DNA of 64,000 bases, from contig NW_005200161.1 in the NCBI RefSeq assembly GCF_000372725.1, positions 5,001-69,000 on the forward strand, written 5' to 3'. Positions 21,201-30,107 of this stretch are shown here, piece by piece (position 1 is the stretch's first letter; each line of letters begins with the position of its first letter). The notes under the pieces were generated by a model. It searched no databases and was not told the origin of the DNA. It worked only from the letters and a program-made list of their open reading frames with translations. The stretch is from Emiliania huxleyi CCMP1516. Its lineage: Eukaryota; Haptophyta; Isochrysidales; Noelaerhabdaceae. Made by a program: the position numbers and the translations under genes.

Positions 21201-21263
21201 AAAGTTGATGCACTTGGTCTTGGACGCCTTGCAGGCAATGCACACACGCGCAGGCGGCGGCAT
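18239..21263 (-). CDS. Zn2Cys6 binuclear-cluster transcription regulator, Pro/Ala/Gly-rich
   Basis: From Met 21263 the protein reads MPPPARVCIACKASKTKC ... CDRCARIGLRCEP. That is C-x2-C-x6-C then C-x2-C-x6-C, the Zn2Cys6 DNA-binding cluster best known from fungi. Exon 1 continues LASDGIAMRAFQQLPGTN and RRRNAYELM. A short exon EVALRICRHHEISMDEASRK appears to lie near 20670-20730, and the next starts VLPLDEAVPLPPFDGSLPP at 20597. A conserved-looking block follows (QVEINALFTHPEDLQSVYRM, AGSYSFFDVSGRLLVDWDG) that could be a PAS-like fold. Seven MLPQPE repeats and long G-x-y/Ala-Pro repeats come next. An intron near 18560-18610 leads to a last exon ending DPAAKRPRLAVPEP, with a nuclear-localisation-like KRPR. 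Exon borders are approximate. Confidence 0.6.
18650..19180 (-). repeat. Coding minisatellite: Gly/Pro/Ala collagen-like repeats
   Basis: Repeated CCCGCCCGGCGCCAT-type 15-bp and 12-bp units encode APGG, QMAPGG and AAGGLAAAGG on the minus strand within the Zn2Cys6 gene. Expansion here is frame-preserving. Confidence 0.75.
19751..19876 (-). repeat. 18-bp repeat, seven copies, encoding MLPQPE
   Basis: CTGCGGGAGCATCTCTGG is repeated seven times without change and encodes (MLPQPE)7 in the Zn2Cys6 gene. Perfect identity implies recent expansion. Confidence 0.9.
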
Positions 21264-22300
21264 GCAGCGAGCGCGGCCTGATGCCCAAGCCCGGCGGCAG
21301 TCACTGCGACTTGTACTCGAAGGATGTCCGAACACGCCGAGGATGGCCGCGTTTTTCTCTTTGAGTATAAGAGAGGCGTACAGTGGCCAGGGGCGGGGCT
21401 TGCATTTTTGCCGTCGCCAGTCGCCCCCCCCCAAACGCTACAGCGGGGGCGGCGGCGGCGCGGGGGCGGCGGGGCGGCGGCGGCGGCGCGACGGGGTGGG
21501 TAGGGGGGTGGGGAGCCGCTGCCGTGTGCGCTGCGCGTGCGCGCCGCACCGCACACCATACGGCGGGAAACAGACGGCGAAGGGGGGCGCGGCGGCAGCG
21601 GCGCAGCGCGCGCGCGGCGCGCGCGACGGAGGGGCGGAGCAGCGACCGCTGGCGCGGTCGCTGCTCCGTCTGTCCCGGAGCGCCGTCTGCGCGGGGTGCG
21701 CGTCAGGAGAGGGGGCAAGCGTGGCGGCGGGGCGGCCGGGCGAGGGCGCGGCGGGTGACGGGGAAAGGGAGCAGCCGGGCGACGAGAGGTAGGAGGTGCT
21801 CGCCGCGAGCGCTCCCGCGCCTGCGGTGGGGCAAGGCCTGAGGGCGGGCGGGCGGGCGGGCGGGCGCGGGCGGGGGGGGGGGGATAAACGCTGCGCCGCC
21901 CCCGCACCAGCGACACCGGCCGCGGCTCGCCTCCACGCGCCGGCTCGGAAGAGGGGCTGTCGGCGGCGCAGCAGAGCGGCTCGCCTCGGCGCTCGAGCCG
22001 CCAACAGCCCCACTCCTCGACGTGACGGCCGTTCCCAGGGCCGTCCGGTGCGCGCCCGACCCACGCCCCCTCTCGCACCCCTCCGACCCCCCCTGCGCGG
22101 CGCACCTATCCGCTGTGCGCCGGCTCGAGCGCCTATCGCCAAATCGCGACGTTTGAGCGCAGCGCACGCGTCCCACACGTCACGCGCGCGCAGGAGAGCG
22201 TGCGGCACAGCAGTAGCGTGTACTCGCCGAGGGCATCGCGCCGAAAACCCCGCGCATTCCGCCCCAGCAGAGGCTGCAGCCTCTGCACAAGCTACACCAC
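21264..22300. repeat. Intergenic GC-rich dispersed repeat with a perfect hairpin
   Basis: The segment 21571-21790 shares blocks with 25830-26075: CGCGCGGCGCGCGCGACGG, a 34-bp palindrome at 21635-21668, and GGCGAGGGCGCGGCGGGTGA. The palindrome has 15-bp arms (CGGAGCAGCGACCGC) around TGGC. Open frames across it on both strands are low complexity. No gene is supported. Confidence 0.7.
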
Positions 22301-23717
22301 TGTAAGAATGGTGAGTACTTGGGGTTGAGTGGGCTTGCTTGCTCCCTTAGCCGGGAGCAAAAATGCAAGAATTTTAAGAATTCTCTTTGGGGAAGCCTTA
22401 TATATAGATGATCTATCGCTCTCGGGCCCACAGACATCCCGCTTTTCTCATATAGAGTAAGAGAAATTGAGGGAGGCCCTAGCCGTTTGTGCCCCGTTTG
22501 TGCCGCGTCCCGTGCCCCCGAGTTCATTTTATAAAAGGCCCTAGCCGTCTGAACACACGTGTGAGGTGTGACGTGCGTGTGTCGCTTCTCGTGCGTCGCC
22601 CATCTCTCCTGGAGATGACTGCTCTATTAAAAAAACACGTGTCCCTCCATTCACACTCTCCCAGTCCTTCCTGGTCTAGTGCCCGTGTTCCCCGCCGCTA
22701 CCACACGTGGTGTCCCCCACCCGGCCGGCGGATGGGCGTGGGGCGTGGGGGCGCGTCGCCCTGCTTGCTCTATCTAGGTGAAACGTCAAAGGACGAAGAA
22801 GACCCGATTCCGCACGGCGGGCGGAGAACGACGGGCGGGGGCGCTGGTGCTGCAAATGGTGGGCGAGATGTAAAGGGGGTGCCCGTCGCGGTGCGCTGCA
22901 CGCGCCTCGAACTCGGACAGTTCGAGCTGCGCAACTTTTCGGACTCTCCTCATGCATGTTCCATGCCCCATCGAGAGGGACACTCTTCCTCTCTTGGCAT
23001 GGGCCTCTTCTTGGATCGAAGAACGTTTCGGCATATCCATGGACCATGGGTGGTAGCTGCATTGCGACGCACTTGGCATACCCAGAGAGAGATTTTTAGC
23101 AATACCAAACAAATCTAACTTGTTTGTGTCATATCCATATCACACGGTTCGCAAACATCAGACGACGGAGATGGTGCGGAATGGTGGTCCCTCACTATTG
23201 GACTGGCGAAGTCGAGAAGCTTCCGAAGAAAGTCACGATAACTGCTGACGAAAACGATGGCATACGGGCACCCAAGAACGGAGACGGTGGTGGTGATAGG
23301 TGTCCAAAGAAAGCAAACCACAAGTTGATCGTAGCACGCTGATGATGACCTCAAAGGCGACGAGGCATGCATACGTGGCGAGATATAGGACGGTTCGCAC
23401 TAAATTGTAGAGTGCAACGCACCCAGACCAAAGAGTAGAACCATACCGAATATCGCAAGTGCAGCTGGTGCGAGGGCACCAATCGAATTACGAATATCCA
23501 TTTGCATCGAATAAACACGTTGAATATCCATTTGCTCGCGGTCTGGACTCTGGTAGGCAAACTTGTTGTCGCCCCTTGCCATCAGGAAATAAGTGCAAAG
23601 AAACCCAACGTCACCTAGGTAAAGCGAAAGACGCCCGAGTGGCCAAACCCAAAGCATTCCACCACACTCCACAGGGCTGGTGCGTTAACGTTCAAACGGT
23701 GTTCAAACGTTATAACG
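22301..23717. other. Lower-GC intergenic stretch with weak open frames
   Basis: The base composition drops visibly compared with neighbouring genes. Minus-strand frames at 23400-23672 (containing LAIFGMVLLFGLGALHS, one possible membrane helix) and 23115-23372 are the longest. They lack family motifs and the codon bias of neighbouring genes, so I leave them unassigned. GCAAAAATGCAAG near 22355 matches a word seen in other intergenic segments. Confidence 0.4.
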
Positions 23718-24099
23718 GTTAACACAGTGCTCAAACTTTACCGGTATGAGACTGGTATTTAAGGCGAGATTTTGATTAGTTTTGGAGTGGTATGGTATAG
23801 TGGTATGCGAAAGTGGTATGCGGGGTTTTCAGTAGTTGTAGCGGCTGTCGGTGTGGTCCCGAGGGCGAAACCATGCAAAAGTGCGGGTATTACTCGGGTA
23901 TACCCGTGTTTTTCCAGGTATACCCGCAAAATACCCGGTATTTTGCCGATTTTGCCGATTTTGCCACCAAGAAGGCACTCCGACTCGCTTTGATTTCCGT
24001 GAGGCAACTGGTATCCCGTACCACTTTTTGATTAGTGCAGGCCTTGGGTTTGATTAGCCAAAAACTCCCATACCGGTAAAGTTTGAGCACTGGGTTAAC
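23718..24099. mobile_element. MITE-like element with about 34-bp terminal inverted repeats
   Basis: GTTAACACAGTGCTCAAACT plus TTACCGGTATGAGA at 23718-23751 is mirrored by the complement of 24065-24099 (CTCCCATACCGGTAAAGTTT plus GAGCACTGGGTTAAC), with few mismatches. The 380-bp interior is non-coding. It includes a tract of GGGTATACCC palindromes and ATACCCG words at 23885-23945, resembling those near 9710 and 10575. Confidence 0.65.
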
Positions 24100-24127
24100 A
24101 CCACAGCCGTATAGAGGTGTTAGCCGT

Positions 24128-24581
24128 ACAGTTCCGGACGGGCATTAAGAACCTCTAACGTTAAGAACCTGAGGCTGATATTTCGGCCGGATCCCTAAGA
24201 ACTCCCTAAGAACCTGAGGCTGGGCGATGCTGGGTTCTATACTACAACCATCGATGTGACCGAGACTCGCGAGCGCGGCATCCCATGCAACACACATACA
24301 AGGTTCACACAAACAACGAAACGACGCGCGAGCGCGCAACAGTCCAACATATGCAGTGCATGTCCATGCGCCATGTCCATGTCATGTCTACGTCCATGTC
24401 CAGTCCTGTCCTGACCTGTAACACCCAGTGGGTGTTGATTTTTAATCGAAGCCGAAACGGTTTAAAAAACCATCCACCCGGTTAAGAACCTGAGGCTCGG
24501 CCCCCGACGGACCGCCAACTTAGCTAAGAACCTGAGGCTGGGCGAAGAACCTGTGCGTTCTTAATGCCCGTCCGGAACTGT
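24128..24581. mobile_element. MITE-like element with perfect 25-bp terminal inverted repeats
   Basis: ACAGTTCCGGACGGGCATTA plus AGAAC at 24128-24152 is an exact reverse complement of 24557-24581. GTATAGAGGTGTT occurs just outside the left arm and overlapping the right arm edge. Inside, TAAGAACCTGAGGCT occurs four times, twice near each end. The 454-bp interior is non-coding. It sits about 30 bp from the preceding element. Confidence 0.7.
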
Positions 24582-25809
24582 ATAGAGGTGTTCAAACGTG
24601 TTAACACCGCCCCTCGAGAGGTGTTGACACGCTCCGTTAGATGCGGGCGAGTGGGGCGCGAATTATTTGAAGGAGCGCTGGTGACCCAGGGATGGTGGCG
24701 ACCGCCGCGAGCGGGATGCAGCCGGCGAGGCGAGGTGACAGGTGGGCGCGACCGTTGCGCGCTGCAGAGTGCGCACGACAAAGCAGCTCTGATGCCATGG
24801 TGACCTGCGTGCGCGGGGACGGCAAGGGTCGCGCCGCAGCCCGTGCTCACCGGGGGCTCAGTCTCGATGGGGAGACAGTGGGGGGGGGGGGAGAGAGAGC
24901 AGCCAGGCCCGCGTACCGGCAATGCGAGACGACATTGACAGTTGGAGCCCGCGGCTTGCAGAGCGTTTGAAAGTTGTCGGGCTACGTGCGCATGTCGCGC
25001 GGGCGACGCCCGTCCGCAGCTGACACGTCGTGGTCTGGTCCTATAGGTCTGGTCGTGGTGACGATGATGGCGAGGAGCATCACGGTGGAGAGGAGCGTCC
25101 CGGCGCTGCCTGGGCTCGCTCGAGTTTCCGGTCTAGGCGCGGCGCGTCACGTCACCGCACGGCAAAAAAATCTTGTCTCATGGCTTCAGAGGTGGTGACC
25201 GTCTAACAACTCTTTTCAGTGAGTGGGAGGATGACGGGGATGCGGATGGTCTTTTCGGCGAGCACCACGGTGATCGCGGATTTGACCATCCGCCTGACTA
25301 CCATTCCGACGACGCCTTCTGTGAGGCGGACGGCTTCTATGAGGACGACGGCTTCGATTAGAAGCCGTCGTCTTTGTTCGGCCAGTCCCGTACCCTGGCG
25401 AGGCCTCGCCTCACGGGGTCCCCCCTTGCCCGGGGGGGCGAGGGTGCTGGGGCGAGCCTTGGCGAGACTGCGTCAGCTGTTCCCACAGCAGGCTGGAAGT
25501 ACCTCGCCAGCCCGTACCTCATGTCGTTGAAAATAGTTAGAGGCTGCGCAGGCCGTCCCGTTTGCTGTTTGAAACGCCTGTTGCGCTGCGCGCGCGCTGC
25601 CGGGGCTCTGTCTCACTCACGTGCCGCAATATGTGTCACACACGGCGGCTTCTGCCACCTCTCGATTGGTTCCACTTTCTCCGCACACCTACCGGGGAAG
25701 GGGCGCGTGGGAGCGGGGGCGGGGGCGGGGGCGGGGGTGGGGGCGGGGGCGCGCAGCGCGGGGCGCGCGCGCGCAACAGAGGGTAGGGTGGGGAAGACGG
25801 CGAGGAGGG

Positions 25810-25829
<20 letters not shown>
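24582..25829. other. Intergenic, weak open frames only
   Basis: A short acidic frame ending in EADGFYEDDGFD at 25361 and several Arg-rich frames are present. None has a recognisable domain or neighbour-like codon use. From 25705 a (GGGGGC)n-type tract leads into the dispersed repeat. Confidence 0.4.
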
Positions 25830-25850
<21 letters not shown>

Positions 25851-26056
25851 GCGCGCGGCGCGCGCGACGGGGGGACGGAGCAGCGACCGCTGGCGCGGTC
25901 GCTGCTCCGTCTGTGCCAGGGACGCGCGCTCTGCGCCGCTGCAGAGCGCGCGCGTCAGGGCAAGGGGCATGCGTGGCGGCGCGGGAAGCGCGGCGGCGGC
26001 GGCGAGCCGCCGAGCGCTCCGTGAGCGGTGAGGCGGCCGGGCGAGGGCGCGGCGGG
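25830..26056. repeat. Second copy of the hairpin-bearing dispersed repeat
   Basis: This is related to 21571-21790. The same palindrome stands at 25876-25909 (CGGAGCAGCGACCGC, TGGC loop, perfect complement), preceded by a (GGC)n run. Identity of the hairpin in two loci with divergent flanks suggests either conservation of structure or recent spread. Confidence 0.7.
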
Positions 26057-26381
26057 TGACGGGTCAAGGGAGCAGCCCACACCCGGCGTTGCTTTTTGAG
26101 CGACGCCTGTGGCACGCCTGCGCAGGGGCCGCAGGGCGGTCAGTTGTGGGGCGAGGCGGTGCCGGCCGCGGGCCGGGTGCAAGGCGCCGGCCTCGGCGCC
26201 GCCTCGGCGCGCCGCACCCGTGACGGGTCAAGGGAGCAGCCCACACCCGGCGTCGCTTTTTGAGCGACGCCTGTGGTACGCCTGCGCAGGGGCCGCAGGG
26301 CGGTCAGTTGTGGGGCGAGGCGGTGCCGGCCGCGGGCCGGGTGCAAGGCGCCGGCCTCGGCGCCGCCTCGGCGCGCCGCAC
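26057..26381. repeat. Tandem duplication of a 164-bp unit
   Basis: TGACGGGTCAAGGGAGCAGC begins at 26057 and again at 26221, and the two 164-bp copies are almost identical to about 26381. The unit contains GCTTTTTGAGCGACGCC and the palindromic GGCCGCGGGCCGG and GCGCCGGCCTCGGCGCC. No gene is supported. Confidence 0.85.
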
Positions 26382-26563
26382 GGGCGCGGCGAGCCTCTGA
26401 GCGGGAGCCGAAGGTTTGCCTGTGGGAGGTGGGTAGGTAGGGAGGTGGTGGGGGTGATTTGACTTTGCCCGCAGAGGCCGTCCCTAGCTGTGAACAGCAA
26501 AACGGGACAGTATCTCTTTCACAACGTGTGTGGGGTGTGACAGCCCCGCAGCTGGCCGAAGTG

Positions 26564-27250
26564 ATGCCCGACTGCTCGATCTGCGCCGAGCCGCTCGAGT
26601 CCGCCCTCACCGTCACGCGATGCGGTCACGTCTTCCACGAGTCGTGCCTACTCGAGTGGTTCCAGCACAAGCCCGTCTGCCCGCTCTGCAAAACCGAGCG
26701 CTCGTCGGGGTTCGAGCGGCCGCTCCTCGCGGCGCCGGCCGCCTGCTCGGCGGAGGCGGCGGTGGCGATTGAGGCGAGCATCGAGCGCGGCGATGAGCCG
26801 CCTTGCGTGCGGTCCGCAGCTGCCGCGGTCCGCCTCGCCGTGCGGCAGGAGTCGAAGGCGCACGCCGAGGCGGCGGCGGCGAGGAGCGCGGTGGAGCGGG
26901 AGCAGGCTGTGCTGGCCTCCCTGCGCGCCGAGCACCGGCGACTCGGCGGGAGGCTGCAGGCGAGGGCGGTCGAGGCGCTCAACAAAGAGAGGGAGGTAGC
27001 CGCACTGAGCGCGTCGGTCCAGCGAGGCTCGGTGGGCGCGGGCGCCGCTGCAGGCCGCAACAGCGCCGCGGCGAAGGTGGCGGGTGGTGAGGCGCCGGCA
27101 GTGACGCGGGAGCGGCTCGCTAGCCTGAGTCAGCAGGTCGGCTGGCGGTCGGGAGAGCTGAAGGACCTCCGGGCAAAGGTCGAGGCCGCGCGTGCGACGC
27201 TCGTGGCGGACAGAAGCGTGCCCATCAGCCTCCCCACTGTGCATCAGTGA
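26564..27250 (+). CDS. RING-H2 finger protein with coiled coil
   Basis: From Met 26564 the protein begins MPDCSICAEPLESALTVTRC, then GHVFHESCLLEW and CPLC. This is a complete C3H2C3 RING-H2 (C-x2-C, C-x-H-x2-H-x2-C, C-x2-C) in the first about 45 residues. The remaining about 180 residues are Ala/Glu/Arg-rich with heptad character (SAVEREQAVLASLRAEHRRL, KDLRAKVEAARATL), so a coiled coil is likely. A RING followed by a coiled coil recalls TRAIP-type E3 ubiquitin ligases, but the match is architectural only. An in-frame Met at 26459 is possible. I prefer 26564 because the RING starts at once and CCCGCAG upstream looks like a splice acceptor. No intron is needed. Confidence 0.75.
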   Translation: MPDCSICAEPLESALTVTRCGHVFHESCLLEWFQHKPVCPLCKTERSSGFERPLLAAPAACSAEAAVAIEASIERGDEPPCVRSAAAAVRLAVRQESKAHAEAAAARSAVEREQAVLASLRAEHRRLGGRLQARAVEALNKEREVAALSASVQRGSVGAGAAAGRNSAAAKVAGGEAPAVTRERLASLSQQVGWRSGELKDLRAKVEAARATLVADRSVPISLPTVHQ

Positions 27251-27601
27251 TCAGACTGTACGCCGTACCGCTCCTAAAAGTTGAAAGCAAAGTGCATCAG
27301 CCATCAGCCATCAGCCTCCCCGCCCTATATAGCCACCAACGGGCAACGGCACAACGGTCAACGCGCGACGGGGTGCGGCCGACACAGCGAGCGACAGTTG
27401 GGGTGGGCCGTGATGTGGGCGCCGCACACCTGTCACCTCTAGTCTCTGCTGGTAGACCACACGCGTAATGATCAGTTTACTATTAATCGACACATATATT
27501 TTGCGACGCGGAGAAAACACTTTTTCGACTTCGCGACGTACGTGACGACTACGCGAGCCTACGTGGCGGTACGACAGACTGCGCCTCCCCCCCCTTCAAC
27601 A
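27251..27601. other. Convergent intergenic space
   Basis: This holds the 3' ends of the RING gene (+) and the DUF1764 gene (-). The segment 27470-27560 is comparatively A/T-rich. A CTATATAG word at 27325 has no gene placed to use it. Confidence 0.45.
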
Positions 27602-28141
27602 TCAGAAACAGCACTTGCAGTCAAAAGGGCACAGCGGCGTGCCCCCCCCTCGGCCAAGGCCAAGGTCGTGCGCCTTGTAAACCTGGGCGGGGACGGCGAT
27701 CCGTGAGGCAGCAATCGCCTCTGATGCTGCGAGGCTTGAGTGTGGGGCAGTAGGGAGGGCGAGGCTCACCCTCAGCCCGCTCGAGCTGTCGTGGCGGTGG
27801 ACCTTTGCGTTCTGCGGGTCGACCGCGCGGTCCAGGTCGTACTCCTCGCCAAAGACAGGATCGATCACCTTGTCACGCTTGCGCTTCTTGGCCCGCTTGG
27901 CCGCCGCCGAGGCGGCGGCGGCCGCCTCCTCGGCCGCCGCCGCCTGCTGCTGTCGCGCCGCATCCCGCTGCTCGCGCTTCGGCGCGAAGCTGGAGAATAT
28001 GTCGTCCATCGCGCTCTTCCCACCTCCATTCTGGGTCGGCACTATGCTCGGCCCCGCCTCGCTCTCCGCGGCGGCAGGAACGGCCTTGGGCTTGTGCGTC
28101 TTTGGACGTGCAGGCTTCGAGGAGGTGGGACCTTTCGGCAT
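27602..28141 (-). CDS. DUF1764 family protein
   Basis: Two exons, 28141-27770 and 27682-27602, give about 150 residues. The N-terminal half is Lys/Pro/Ala-rich with MDDIFSSFAPKREQRDAA and a basic stretch AAKRAKKRKRDKVIDPVFGE. The C-terminus is KVHRHDSSSGLRV|YKAHDLGLGRGGGTPLCPF, then DCKCCF and stop. DP-x-FG, KVHRHD and GGGTPLCPFDC-x-CCF are the defining marks of DUF1764, a small conserved eukaryotic family of unknown role. The 87-nt GT-AG intron (27683-27769) is a multiple of three and stays open if retained, adding 29 residues. Removing it restores the family's unbroken GLRVYKAH, which is strong evidence that it is spliced. Confidence 0.9.
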   Translation of the reverse strand: MPKGPTSSKPARPKTHKPKAVPAAAESEAGPSIVPTQNGGGKSAMDDIFSSFAPKREQRDAARQQQAAAAEEAAAAASAAAKRAKKRKRDKVIDPVFGEEYDLDRAVDPQNAKVHRHDSSSGLRVSLALPTAPHSSLAASEAIAASRIAVPAQVYKAHDLGLGRGGGTPLCPFDCKCCF

Positions 28142-28232
28142 CACGCGAGAAGCGGGCGCGAGCAGCGCGCGAGGAGCAACGAGCCAACCAGGGGGCAAGA
28201 AAATAACGGGGTCCTCAGCGGAGCTGCACGCT

Positions 28233-28318
28233 CTACTTAAAATCCCTGTGTGGTGGCGGCGTGCCGTCCTCCCATCCCTCCCTTGGGTTGTCTGTTTTCT
28301 TTCTTTACGCTCGCGGCG
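28233..28318 (+). repeat. Dispersed repeat module A
   Basis: TAAAATCCCTGTGTGGTGGC and the following CGTGCCGTCCTCCCATCCCTC recur in inverse orientation at 34669-34727. A CTTTCTTT plus GCGGCGCTTC tail recurs in inverse orientation near 31785-31825. It lies just upstream of the DUF1764 start. Confidence 0.7.
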
Positions 28319-28377
28319 CTTCGGTGCTCGGGCGCGCTCACCAACCATGTGGTCGTTCAGGGCGGCTTGCACAGCGC

Positions 28378-28380
<3 letters not shown>

Positions 28381-28463
<83 letters not shown>

Positions 28464-28514
28464 GCGCGCGCACACACACACACACACATGCAAAACAAAA
28501 ATCTCTCTCACATG

Positions 28515-28590
<76 letters not shown>
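28381..28590. repeat. Compound (CA)n / (CACG)n microsatellite
   Basis: Long CA tracts at 28381-28430 and 28512-28586 flank a CACG run (28428-28466), CACACATG and a short unique spacer. All open frames here are dipeptide artefacts. Confidence 0.95.
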
Positions 28591-28591
<1 letters not shown>

Positions 28592-29599
28592 AGACACACA
28601 GCCCCTTCCCCTTCCCTCTCAAGACCGCAAGGGCGAGGACACGCGTAGGCCGCACCACTAGCGAAGCCCACAGAGTGGGAGACTCCTAATCACCGCCTCT
28701 GCCACCCACGGCGTGAGCCTTGGCCACCTCTGTCAGTGTGCCCGTGATAGTGAGAGACTGCCAGTGAGAAGCCGGAGGAAGGTCGCTAGTCGAGAGATCG
28801 CCAGTGGAATAGGGAGTCCACCGTGCTGCGAACCTGTCGCTGTCCCTTTCGTCAGTAGCAGGAGAACTAGGAGAGCGCAACCAGTAGGAGGCCCGCGCCT
28901 GCCCCCGTGCCGCCGGGTGCAACTTTGTCCTATACGAGAGGGGAATCCCTGGGACCCTCGCCTGTCGTGTGGGTGAACCCTGCCCAGCCCCCCTCCGTGT
29001 CGCGATGCGCTCCCCGCTGCCCGCTCCCGTTCCCCTGTGTCCCTGATCGTCCTTACAAGATCCTGCTCGCGCAGGTGGGGACCCTGTCCTTCTCCCACCC
29101 CTTGTTTGGTGTGTCCGTTTTATTTATTTATTTTATTACCCTTGGGTTGTCCGCTTTCTGTCTTTCTTTTTACCCGAGGGTTTTACCAAGCTGCCAGCCC
29201 AGTTCACGCACTCCGGGCCCTGGGTTGGTTGGTTGGTCCCCCACTCTGCGCACTCCAGGCCTCCAGATGTTGGTTGGTTGGTCCCGCACTGTCCGCACAC
29301 ATATTGTCTATTACACACATACGCGTTTTTACACAGCCGCCTTGTCCTTATACGCGGCAAGCACCGAGGCAATTGCTGCCTTCGCTGTTGCCTTAGCCCT
29401 CTCGGCAATGGGGTCGTGAGCCGCCGTCACCGCGAGTGCCGCCTTAAACTTCTACAACCCCAAAGTCGGACAATCGATGTCAATTGCTCTTCCGCGCCCT
29501 CCACGGCGCGCACCGTTCTGGGACTTGCACACCCCTCGCGGCCCGTCTGCTGGATGGAGCCGACATCACTGCCTAAGCCTGGACGGCTCCATGGCCGGC
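28591..29599. other. Intergenic, with dispersed module C at 29042-29122
   Basis: No gene is supported. The part 29042-29122 (CCTGATCGTCC, CAGGTGGGGACCCTGTCC, GTTTGGTGTGTC) recurs in inverse orientation at 34760-34842. It therefore belongs to the same dispersed family as module A. Confidence 0.55.
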
Positions 29600-29890
29600 A
29601 TGTTGGGTACTATACGGGCGGCGGGAAGTGCGCTTCCTGCCAGGCGCTAGCGGTGGAGCTTTGCTGGCTCGATACTGTGCACTCAGGCCCGGAACCAGAC
29701 GGGCTGCGGGTGACGACGCGCCGGATGCCGACGGCCGACAAGATGCCCGACGCGACGGTGGGACCATGTCAAGCCGGACGGGGCGGTGTTATTTATCCGT
29801 AAGTCTTGCCGGGAGTGCACGCAGCGCCAGAAGGCCGCGGTGTGGCTCTGCGAAGGCTGCCGCACGCACCAGCGCACCACAGGCATGCTT
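29600..29890 (+). pseudogene. Possible Cys-rich zinc-ribbon fragment, frame broken
   Basis: One frame contains GYYTGGGKCASCQALAVELC; another, from about 29764, reads HVKPDGAVLFIRKSCRECTQ and then KAAVWLCEGCRTHQR. The three C-x2-C pairs look like parts of one zinc-binding module separated by a frame change. No start, family or flanking domain is identifiable; an unannotated intron is possible instead of decay. Confidence 0.22.
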
Positions 29891-30107
29891 GCCCGGAGGG
29901 CCGGTCTCAGCTGGTTGGGTGAGGGGGGGGGAGGATGCTGTGCAGACCGAGGTAGTGCGTGTTACACACCGACAGGTTCGGCACCGGGCACCGCCTCGGT
30001 ATACAAAATGCGCCTGCGGGCGGACCCTTACAGATCACAGATCACATCATCCCACACCGGTAGAGCTCGGCAAGAAAAATCGCACGCCCTGATCTCCGCA
30101 CGTCCCC

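Noticed and set aside
23115..23672. Minus-strand membrane-protein gene
   Set aside because: The two candidate frames are short, in different phases, lack neighbour-like codon bias and have no family motif.
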